From Lentisphaeria bacterium UBA1724 (GTDB taxonomy: Bacteria; Verrucomicrobiota; Lentisphaeria; Oligosphaerales; Oligosphaeraceae), in the NCBI GenBank assembly GCA_002315885.1, contig DCIO01000093.1, positions 1 through 5,232 of the forward strand: a stretch of DNA of 5,232 nucleotides. Direction: 5' to 3'. Both the position numbers and the translations under genes were made by a program. Numbering within the stretch: position 1 is the stretch's first letter; each line of letters begins with the position of its first letter. Below the pieces are notes generated by a model that ran no database searches, had not been told where the DNA came from, and saw only the letters and a program-made list of their open reading frames with translations. Shown here one piece after another: positions 1 to 5,216 of the stretch.

Positions 1-1
1 G

Positions 2-25
2 TAAACGACCATGACTTTTGGGAAA
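2..25 (+). repeat. Left copy of 24-base inverted repeat found at both window edges
   Basis: The 24 bases are an exact reverse complement of 5209-5232. The match breaks at position 26 (c here, a in the other copy). It includes the motif ACTTTTGGGAAA. Because the match reaches the window edge, the repeat may continue outside and these 24 bases may be only its inner end. It could be the end of a mobile element or dispersed repeat flanking this segment on both sides, or a k-mer overlap left where an assembler stopped at a repeat. No transposase is visible to decide this. Confidence 0.85.
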
Positions 26-63
26 CAGCATGTCCCACAAAAGGGTAGGGATTTGGACACGGC

Positions 64-95
64 GCGCACGGCGCACTGGGCTTGCGCCCGTGCGC
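64..95. other. GC-rich hairpin
   Basis: Arm 64-75 (gcgcacggcgca) is complementary to 83-95 (tgcgcccgtgcgc) with a single bulged c, leaving a 7-base loop at 76-82. This 12-bp, almost all G/C stem sits at the centre of the nested region 1-168. No run of T follows on either strand, so it is not a standard intrinsic terminator. Confidence 0.7.
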
Positions 96-121
96 AAAAT
101 GGGCGGCGTGATCGCCGTACT

Positions 122-150
122 GCCTTTTGTGGCCGGTGGCCCCAAAAGGC
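122..150. other. Near-perfect palindrome, stem-loop with 3-base loop
   Basis: Arms 122-134 and 138-150 are complementary over 13 positions with one mismatch (t130 opposite c142), around the loop ggt. The outer parts are gccttttg and caaaaggc. It may act as a 3' stabilising stem or a weak terminator for minus-strand transcription coming through the small ORF that ends at 199, or as part of a dispersed repeat. No T-tract follows. Confidence 0.65.
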
Positions 151-198
151 GGAGAACACAGCGTTTACAAATCGTCGAAGAACCAAATTTTTTATGGC

Positions 199-444
199 CT
201 AGCAATGAGTTTTCGCATATTCTCTAAGATCCTCAAAATATCCTTTGCGAATTTCCAGACGGCAACCATTAGGACAAGTCACTTCGGGAAGTTTCTTTGT
301 CTCGTCCATGAATTCCAGATCGCAATGTATGGAGCAATAGCGGCCAGATGGAACTCCATCTGGAAAAGCCTTGCAGCAGATATATCCATTTTTTAGTTCT
401 TTTAATCTGTTCAGACAAATTTCGTATAATCCATTTGCGATCAT
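199..444 (-). CDS. Small cysteine-rich protein of unknown function (81 aa)
   Basis: I do not recognise this protein. From the ATG at 444 it has 81 residues, with Cys at 10, 23, 24, 37, 41, 57, 61 and 81. The pairs C37-S-I-H-C41 and C57-P-N-G-C61 lie 20 residues apart and, with H40, look like a small zinc-knuckle or treble-clef-type metal site; that function is inference. The C-terminal third is charged and probably helical. No signal peptide or membrane segment is visible. The frame extends upstream to a GTG at 477 (92 aa), but that GTG lies inside a repeated sequence and has no Shine-Dalgarno. The ATG at 444 has AAGGAG 12 bases upstream, rather far, and a weaker AAGAG about 7 bases upstream. 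The codons include TTA, CTA, ATA and AGA, unlike the two large genes, and the segment is clearly lower in GC, which hints at separate origin. It could be a chance ORF, but the paired cysteines argue for a real gene. Confidence 0.5.
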   Translation of the reverse strand: MIANGLYEICLNRLKELKNGYICCKAFPDGVPSGRYCSIHCDLEFMDETKKLPEVTCPNGCRLEIRKGYFEDLREYAKTHC

Positions 445-455
445 CTGAATCTCTT

Positions 456-543
456 GCTCCTTCTTTGCGACCGTCACTGTGGAAGGGAGGGGCGCGACGG
501 CGAACGCCTGCTTTACCTCGCTCCTTCTTTGCGACCGTCACTG
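456..543. repeat. 64-base unit followed by a 24-base partial copy (near-tandem direct repeat)
   Basis: A 24-base sequence at 456-479 recurs exactly at 520-543; it begins gctccttctttgcgaccg and ends tcactg. The period is 64 bases, which is not a multiple of three, so it would shift frame if translated. Read on the minus strand each copy holds AAGAAGGAG, a Shine-Dalgarno-like string, and the copy at 456-479 lies just upstream of the small ORF starting at 444. The unit between the copies is GC-rich (gggaggggcgcgacggcg), contrasting with the low-GC ORF beside it. This may be a dispersed intergenic repeat that was partly duplicated. Confidence 0.8.
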
Positions 544-590
544 ACCCCATCCGGGATCGAAATATCTACCTTCGCGTGGAACAGAGCGTT

Positions 591-620
591 AATATAGATT
601 CTCAATGAATCAACTATCAT
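591..620 (-). promoter_or_regulatory. Candidate sigma70-like promoter upstream of the small ORF
   Basis: On the minus strand, ATGATA (620-615) and TATATT (596-591) resemble -35 and -10 boxes separated by 18 bases. It lies just beyond the hairpin at 624-648 that probably ends the previous transcript. Transcription from here would give a leader of about 140 bases containing both repeat copies before the ATG at 444. Matches are 4/6 and 5/6, and such matches arise easily in AT-rich spacers. Confidence 0.22.
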
Positions 621-623
621 GCC

Positions 624-648
624 GCCCTCGCCGTATAAGGACGAGGGC
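624..648 (-). terminator. GC-rich hairpin after the ceramidase-like gene, probable transcript end
   Basis: Arms gccctcg (624-630) and cgagggc (642-648) are perfectly complementary around an 11-base loop, and two further c/g pairs are possible with one bulge. The hairpin begins 13 bases after the TAA at 662-664 in the direction of transcription. No T-tract follows on the minus strand, so it is either a terminator without a U-run or a 3' stabilising stem. Confidence 0.45.
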
Positions 649-661
649 GACGCGTGGGGAT

Positions 662-1996
662 TTATTTCAGGGTCTCAAGTGCGGCGTCGATGAGGACGGT
701 AGCCGCATTGGGTGCGGGGGTATCCACGCCAGCCTGGACTTCGTAGCCGCCACGTTCAAAGCACTCGGGCATGGGGACGTAGTCGGAGACGCTCTGAGCC
801 AGCTCGATGATGTAGGTATATTTGCAGGGGCTGGCTTTGCGGATGGCGCGTGCGATGCCATTGAAGGGCTCGCCAGGCAGGGAGACGAAGGCCACCTGGT
901 TACCCAGCTTGATGGAGGTCAGACGGCAGCTGTGGGAGGGAACGCTCTTCTCGCGGCAGTCGATGACGCGCTGGGCGAAGAAACGCAGCGCCGCGGGGAC
1001 CTTGTTGGCCAGGTCCTGGCTCTCCAGATCGCCGTCCTTTTTGATATCGGGAACGGTTGCCAGAGTGTGCTTGGCTTCTTCCAGTTCGGCGTCGGTGATT
1101 TGGCGGTGTGGCATGACCACGGTGCCATTCTTGACCACCACGTCATCTTCCTTGAGGGGCTCCAGGTCGTCCAGGGCATCCAGCACGATGGCGGCATAGC
1201 CCTTGCCAATGCGGTTGGCTTCCTTGTAGCTGCTCTGCTTGATAATCTGCTTGAAATCGAAGTGGTTCAAATCGCCAGAGGCGTCATCCACCACCAGGAC
1301 AGGCAGACTGCAATGGAGCTGATACTGGATTTCCTGGGTGAAACGGCCATACCAGTCCGCGGAGACGGTATTTCCGCCAATGGTGTCGCCGTGGTTGCCG
1401 ATGTTGGCCATGAGGGCCACAATGCGGCCATTCTGCACCACCTTCAGGATGTTGATCGTACGGTCAAATTCGTCCTCGGGACGGTCGATGTCGGGATTGC
1501 CCCAGCCAGGATTGGTGACGATGGTGCCGTTCTTCATCCAGTATCTGCGGACGAAGGCGTAGGGGTTGTTGAAGACACTGCCCGCAAAGAGTTCCGCAGG
1601 CAGGAGGTTCATCACGGCGCGTTTCACCGCACGGATGCATGCCTCGATGGTCATTTCGTAGGCATATTCGGTGACATCCTTCTCGCAGTAGGTGGGCTTG
1701 TCGGCCTTGAACTGGGGTCCCGTGTGAGTGTGGGTACAGGAGACAATCAGCGCATCCGCCAAGTCGTCGCCTAGCTCTTTGCGGATGCCCGCATCGATGT
1801 CCTTATGGAGTCTTTCGGCGCCTGCGATCAAGTCCAGTGCCAGGAAGCCGAAGCGCTTGCCATTGGATTCCAGGACCAGCGCCTTCGCCAGCAAATCGTC
1901 ATACATGCCGTCGTTGGGACGGGTATTGAAGTATCCCGCCAGACCTACGCCGACAGGAGGGGTGATGATTTCTTGTGCGTAACCAGCTTTGAACAT
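662..1996 (-). CDS. Neutral/alkaline ceramidase N-terminal-fold hydrolase, short form lacking the ceramidase serine
   Basis: The 444-residue product matches the neutral/alkaline non-lysosomal ceramidase N-terminal domain family, zinc amidases that in true ceramidases split ceramide into sphingosine and fatty acid. Family landmarks in order: AGYAQEIITPPVGVGLAGY (4-22), the family's typical opening; CTHTHTGPQ (87-95), supplying a zinc histidine (H89 or H91); NHGDT (201-205) with H202; ASGDLNHF (239-246) where ceramidases have GDVSPN; LPGEPF (373-378) with E376; SDYVP (404-408) and GGYE (416-419), with Y406 the likely tyrosine ligand. So the metal site looks intact, but the amidase serine is replaced by N244. 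At 444 residues it lacks the C-terminal Ig-like domain of full ceramidases (about 650-700 aa). No signal peptide is present, suggesting cytoplasmic action. The start is fixed by AAGGAG 8 bases before the ATG and by the family opening right after it. The gene lies 128 bases downstream of the secreted glycosidase-like gene, same strand. Substrate unknown; ceramide is doubtful. Confidence 0.9.
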   Translation of the reverse strand: MFKAGYAQEIITPPVGVGLAGYFNTRPNDGMYDDLLAKALVLESNGKRFGFLALDLIAGAERLHKDIDAGIRKELGDDLADALIVSCTHTHTGPQFKADKPTYCEKDVTEYAYEMTIEACIRAVKRAVMNLLPAELFAGSVFNNPYAFVRRYWMKNGTIVTNPGWGNPDIDRPEDEFDRTINILKVVQNGRIVALMANIGNHGDTIGGNTVSADWYGRFTQEIQYQLHCSLPVLVVDDASGDLNHFDFKQIIKQSSYKEANRIGKGYAAIVLDALDDLEPLKEDDVVVKNGTVVMPHRQITDAELEEAKHTLATVPDIKKDGDLESQDLANKVPAALRFFAQRVIDCREKSVPSHSCRLTSIKLGNQVAFVSLPGEPFNGIARAIRKASPCKYTYIIELAQSVSDYVPMPECFERGGYEVQAGVDTPAPNAATVLIDAALETLK

Positions 1997-2004
1997 TTTT
2001 CGTT

Positions 2005-2010
2005 CTCCTT
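2005..2010 (-). promoter_or_regulatory. Strong Shine-Dalgarno for the ceramidase-like gene
   Basis: Minus-strand AAGGAG lies 8 bases before the ATG at 1996, the expected distance. It supports this start. It contrasts with the upstream large gene, which has no purine-rich site before its ATG. Confidence 0.85.
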
Positions 2011-2011
2011 A

Positions 2012-2038
2012 GAGCAGTGGTTTCCTAAACCGTTGCTC
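2012..2038. promoter_or_regulatory. 27-base dyad directly upstream of the ribosome binding site; operator or 5' UTR hairpin
   Basis: On the minus strand the order is GAGCA, AC, GGTTT, agg, AAACC, AC, TGCTC: two 5-bp stems separated by a symmetric AC/AC internal loop, with a 3-base centre. It ends one base before AAGGAG, so as RNA it could affect access to the ribosome binding site, and as DNA it has the spacing of a dimeric-regulator operator. On the plus strand it is followed by gatttttattgattttt, so it could also stop transcription running antisense to the genes. Which role applies is inference. Confidence 0.5.
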
Positions 2039-2058
2039 GATTTTTATTGATTTTTCGT

Positions 2059-2106
2059 AAAAAGGCGGTATAAAGAGAGAATATATGCCTCTTTTCTCGT
2101 CTTTAT
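2059..2106. other. Overlapping AT-rich stems in the intergenic gap, possible weak terminator
   Basis: Two overlapping dyads lie here: aaaaaggc (2059-2066) with gcctctttt (2087-2095, one bulge), and ataaagagaga (2070-2080) with 2095-2106 (one bulge). Read on the minus strand the first ends in GCCTTTTT, resembling a weak intrinsic terminator for the large upstream gene. The region also contains TATATT and TATACC strings that could serve as -10 boxes for the next gene, but I find no convincing -35. If this terminates, the downstream gene would need its own promoter here. Confidence 0.3.
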
Positions 2107-2108
2107 GG

Positions 2109-2131
2109 TCCGTGAAAAAAGTAATCACGGA
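2109..2131. other. 7-bp stem overlapping the stop codon of the large gene
   Basis: tccgtga (2109-2115) is the reverse complement of tcacgga (2125-2131), with a 9-base loop. The 2125-2131 arm contains the TGA stop (2125-2127) of the large minus-strand gene. On the minus strand the T-rich run lies inside the loop rather than after the stem, so it is not a canonical terminator; it may protect the 3' end. Confidence 0.5.
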
Positions 2132-5100
2132 ATCAGCTTCTGGAGATTGACGGTATTGGGGGGCTTGGGGAGCTGCAAATCCCGGATGGGCAAATCCGTG
2201 GGTTCGCCCACTTTCTTGGCCAGTTCGCCGAAGAATTCCCGCCAGGCACCGAAACGCGTCACCACCTCGGACCCCGCGAAGGGCTGTGCGCCGAAGTAAA
2301 TGACCGCGCCCTTGCCGACGGGACGCTGGATGGCGGCGGGTGCGCCGTCACCGTATGTCGCCAGGATCTGCGCATTTTCAGGGACGGCGATTTCGTAGCT
2401 CTCGTAGCGGGTGCCGGGTAGCGCGGGGGCGTTGGCGATTTTTGCCATGGGGAGTGTCTTGCCATTCCAGGCGAGCTCCTCGTTGGCGGTGGTCTTGACG
2501 GCGAGGGCGCCCCTCTGTCCCGTCAGTTCCGCGTGTGTCTGATTTTCTGTGCCATCGAGATTCCAGCGCATGAGACAGGGATCCAGTGAGACCAGAATGC
2601 CGCCCTCGGCGACCCAGTTCCGTAGCGCCTGGGCGATTTCCGGGGTAGTGTAGGACATCCTGGGGACAATCAGCAACTTGTAGTCGGAGAGGGCTACGTC
2701 GCCTTTGGTCAGGGTGGTGTCGGCGACAAAGCGGAAATTGCACCCCAGGGTCTCTGCCAGCATGGTATAGACGCTGTATGCGGAGTGCAACGCGGAGTCC
2801 GATGCGCCCCATTTGTCGAAATTGGAATACCAGACCAGCGTCTTGGTCTCCGTAGGGAGCTTTACCCTGTCCATGGTGTGAATCATGGCGGAGAGTTCCA
2901 GCATGGCCGCGTAATCAGGGAAGATTTCGTGAACGGCGTTGGTGCAGAACCACATGAAGTATTCCGCGCCATTCTTCAGGCCCTGGCTGCACCACTCGCC
3001 CATGGCTTCCGCATCACCATGCCCGCCGTGGTAGATGAAGCACTGTGGCGTGAGCATCAGCTTTGCGGAGGGGACCAAATCCCGCAGGACTCGGCAGGAG
3101 AAGCCCACATGATAGAGCGCACGTGCCATGCCGTAGGAGGCGTTTGTGCTGGTCGGATAGGGATCCGTGGAGACGAGTTTCGCGGGGCCATTCAGGTTCG
3201 CCGCATCCAGGTTGCTCTGGCCCGCGGTGTTGTTGTCATTCACGAAGAGCATGGTCACGCCAGGCAGGAGTTCGTTGACGGCCTCCTGATAGCGGATGGT
3301 GGAGGCCAGAAGCTGCGCATTCCACCAGCGGTAGAAGGCAATGCGGGCGAAGGGCTTGTCCTCTGCGGGGACATCCTCCAGGAAGGGCACGCCGTATTTG
3401 CCGAAGCCGTAGTCTTTGCGGATGGTCTCGGAGAGTGCCCGGATGTCGTCGATGTGCTCGGGGTTGAATGCGGGGTTGTAGCACTGCTCTGGGGAGTTGG
3501 TGGGTTCGTCCAGCCCCAGCACCAAATCCGTTGCGCGGGACATGAAGTCAAAATGGGAGCGGGATTTTTGGGCGCGAATATGCTCCAGGACGGCTTCCAC
3601 GAATGCGGGATCCACGGCATCGCAGGTGAAGTCCGAGCGCTGGTCAATGAATTTCGCGCCGGTTTTGCGGCCACGTCGGTGGATGTCGCTATTGGAGATG
3701 AAGAAGGGATACCCCTCGCCCGTTGCCTCAAAGCGTTTTTTCATGCGTTCCAGACCATAGCGGGGGAGCCAGGGCCAGGCAGGACCGCCGATGCCCGCCG
3801 CCGCCCAGGCCCGCAGGAGCTCGTCCTGCCACTGTGTGAAGAGTTCGTCGCTGGTCTTGTCCATGGTCGCCTTGGGAAAATCGCTGCGGTTGATGCCCAT
3901 GGACCAGATGTCGATTTCATAGCGCCCGGGGACGCCGTCCTCCAGGAGTTCCTGGAATTTCGGTGCCTCCCGATGGATGGCGTAGGTGAGTTTCGCGGTA
4001 TCGCGATTTCGTGCGAGAGTGAGCTTCCCGTCAGCGATGGTCAGGAGGCCGTATTTGCCCACGTCGAAGCGCGTGCCGCGGTAGTTGTTCCAATTGGGGT
4101 ATTCGTTGGTCGCGGGAAAATCGCCGCAGGCCTGAATGGCGAGGGTGGTCTTTTCTGCGGGATTGACGCCCAGGATTTTCCAGGGGATGAAGAAGCGCGT
4201 CTCGAAGCCATTCTCCAGGGTGTGTCCCTGGCACTGCCAATCGCCATCCCAGGCGGTGTCGGTGGCCCAGGGATCTCCGGGGACGCGTTGCTTCAGGACG
4301 CCGTCCAGCGTGGTGCCTTTGGAGGTGGCGATGAACTGCCAGCCGATGCCGCGGGCTTCGTCAAAAAGCACGACCTCGTTGGCGTCGTCCTGCCAGACCA
4401 GCCCGTCGTGCTGCGTTACGTTGGCACGGATATTCTCGGGATTGACGAAGTTTGTGAAGAGCAGATAGAGGCCATCCCCATCGGCGGCAATCTGGAATTG
4501 GACAGGCGTTTGTGCGTCCTCGCCACTGGTGAAGAAGCCGAAGGAGATATCCCGGGGATTCCAGCAGGGAGCGGTGGCGGGCGCATAGAAATCAACCGAG
4601 TTGCCAATAGGCACGGTGATGGCGTCGGCGCAATAGGCGAAGGTGGCGTTGTCCAGGAGCAGCGCGGCGTCCTTTCCCGACACGATGAAGACATACTGAC
4701 ATGCGGCCGCGCCTTCGGGGACGCTCACGATGCGATGGAAGGGGCGCCAGGAGTCAGTGGCTTCCAGGGGGATGCTGGTCCGTCCCGCAGAGCCATTGCC
4801 TTTGCCCGCCAGGTTGAAATTCACCTGGATGGTCACCTCGGCGGAGCCTTCAATGCAGTAGTCGAAATCCAGGGAGAGACAGCCGGGACCGACCCCATTG
4901 AAGGTGAGTGAGTTGTACGCGCTGACCGTTCCCTTGGAGGGCGCCACACGAAGACCTTTTCCCGTGACGCCATTCTCAACCAGGCTCAAATCCCCCGACA
5001 GCTCCCTGGGCCAGGTAACCAGCGAGGGCTTTTCCTCAAAATCAAAGCGGTCCGCGCAACGGGGTTTCGGTGCACTCATGGTCTCCGAAGCAAATAACCA

Positions 5101-5142
5101 CGTCGTGATAAATACAAACGCCAATCGAAGGAAGTTTTTCAT
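2125..5142 (-). CDS. Secreted multidomain glycoside-hydrolase-like protein (CBM9-like, TIM barrel, GH42 trimerisation-like)
   Basis: This 1005-residue protein is probably exported to the periplasm or outside and acts on a glycan; the substrate is unknown. Residues 1-23 form a signal peptide (MKNFLR, hydrophobic LAFVFITTWLFA, likely cleavage near MSA-PKP). Residues ~30-172 look like a beta-sandwich. Residues ~183-370 resemble the CBM9/DOMON family (DGDGLYLLF, DDANEVVLFDEA, FETRFFIPWKILG). Residues ~400-760 look like a TIM barrel related to the GH42 group: GLDEPTN (543-549, E546 a candidate acid/base), STDPYPT (658-664) and GAEYFMWFC (725-733, like the GH42 GADGxxYFQW strand). Residues ~766-960 resemble the GH42 trimerisation, GATase1-like fold (ALSDYKLLIVPRMSYT, WVAEGGILVSLDP, VGKGAVIYFGAQPF). 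No clear nucleophile Glu is seen near LMLTPQCF (695-702). No Shine-Dalgarno precedes the ATG: the leader is pyrimidine-rich (CTCCCTTTCTCCCT). The signal peptide directly after the ATG fixes the start. It precedes the ceramidase-fold gene on the same strand. The family is probable; the exact GH family is not assigned. Confidence 0.82.
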   Translation of the reverse strand: MKNFLRLAFVFITTWLFASETMSAPKPRCADRFDFEEKPSLVTWPRELSGDLSLVENGVTGKGLRVAPSKGTVSAYNSLTFNGVGPGCLSLDFDYCIEGSAEVTIQVNFNLAGKGNGSAGRTSIPLEATDSWRPFHRIVSVPEGAAACQYVFIVSGKDAALLLDNATFAYCADAITVPIGNSVDFYAPATAPCWNPRDISFGFFTSGEDAQTPVQFQIAADGDGLYLLFTNFVNPENIRANVTQHDGLVWQDDANEVVLFDEARGIGWQFIATSKGTTLDGVLKQRVPGDPWATDTAWDGDWQCQGHTLENGFETRFFIPWKILGVNPAEKTTLAIQACGDFPATNEYPNWNNYRGTRFDVGKYGLLTIADGKLTLARNRDTAKLTYAIHREAPKFQELLEDGVPGRYEIDIWSMGINRSDFPKATMDKTSDELFTQWQDELLRAWAAAGIGGPAWPWLPRYGLERMKKRFEATGEGYPFFISNSDIHRRGRKTGAKFIDQRSDFTCDAVDPAFVEAVLEHIRAQKSRSHFDFMSRATDLVLGLDEPTNSPEQCYNPAFNPEHIDDIRALSETIRKDYGFGKYGVPFLEDVPAEDKPFARIAFYRWWNAQLLASTIRYQEAVNELLPGVTMLFVNDNNTAGQSNLDAANLNGPAKLVSTDPYPTSTNASYGMARALYHVGFSCRVLRDLVPSAKLMLTPQCFIYHGGHGDAEAMGEWCSQGLKNGAEYFMWFCTNAVHEIFPDYAAMLELSAMIHTMDRVKLPTETKTLVWYSNFDKWGASDSALHSAYSVYTMLAETLGCNFRFVADTTLTKGDVALSDYKLLIVPRMSYTTPEIAQALRNWVAEGGILVSLDPCLMRWNLDGTENQTHAELTGQRGALAVKTTANEELAWNGKTLPMAKIANAPALPGTRYESYEIAVPENAQILATYGDGAPAAIQRPVGKGAVIYFGAQPFAGSEVVTRFGAWREFFGELAKKVGEPTDLPIRDLQLPKPPNTVNLQKLIP

Positions 5143-5186
5143 AGGGAGAAAGGGAGTGTGGAATCGCCTGAAAAGTATTTGCGGTT

Positions 5187-5216
5187 AATATGGCCCCCGG
5201 AATGGTATTTTCCCAA
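5187..5216 (-). promoter_or_regulatory. Candidate promoter of the secreted glycosidase-like gene
   Basis: On the minus strand, TTGGGA (5216-5211) and CATATT (5192-5187) are 4/6 matches to the -35 and -10 boxes, 18 bases apart, and would start transcription about 38 bases before the ATG at 5142. The -35 candidate lies inside the 24-base edge repeat, so if that repeat is the end of a mobile element this would be a hybrid promoter. The match is weak. Confidence 0.22.

Larger units (their letters stand above)
1..168. repeat. Nested inverted-repeat region, non-coding, possible structured repeat element
   Basis: I see no credible gene in positions 1-198. Instead there are several inverted repeats: gtaaacg (1-7) with cgtttac (162-168); cttttggga (15-23) with 33-43, two bases bulged; a perfect 10-base pair, ccacaaaagg (35-44) with ccttttgtgg (123-132); a GC-rich hairpin at 64-95; and a palindrome at 122-150. 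The arm at 123-132 can pair either with 35-44 or with 138-149, so two mutually exclusive folds are possible. On the minus strand this lies downstream of the small ORF ending at 199; no plus-strand gene follows it. It could be a REP/MITE-like intergenic element or a structured RNA. The dyads are directly visible; the element identity is inference. Confidence 0.5.

Noticed and set aside
344..363. Perfect 8-bp hairpin with a 4-base loop (ccagatgg, aact, ccatctgg)
   Set aside because: It lies inside the small ORF where it encodes PDGVPSG. No T-tract follows and no regulatory role is implied by position; it may be a coding coincidence.
11..396. Short plus-strand open frames across the left end (11-202, 18-227, 127-396)
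   Set aside because: They run through the hairpin-rich region, have no ribosome binding sites, and give Arg-rich or composition-driven products. Those past 199 are antisense to the small ORF.
445..477. GTG start at 477 for the small cysteine-rich ORF (92 residues)
   Set aside because: The GTG lies inside the duplicated 24-base sequence, has no purine-rich site upstream, and would place the only AAGGAG inside the coding region. The ATG at 444 is preferred, though not proven.
269..550. 93-codon minus-strand frame overlapping the small cysteine-rich ORF in another frame
   Set aside because: It begins in the repeat and runs through the GC-rich repeat unit with an Arg/Pro-rich low-complexity product, then overlaps the better ORF. 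The cysteine pairs favour the 199-444 frame.
605..1774. 389-codon open frame on the plus strand opposite the ceramidase-like gene
   Set aside because: It is also in exact codon register with the minus-strand gene, whose family motifs are unmistakable. It is a codon-bias shadow.
2785..4911. 708-codon open frame on the plus strand opposite the large gene
   Set aside because: Its codons are exact reverse complements of the minus-strand codons (same register), so it stays open simply because the real gene avoids TTA, CTA and TCA codons. The predicted product has no recognisable domains, and the minus frame has a signal peptide and family motifs.
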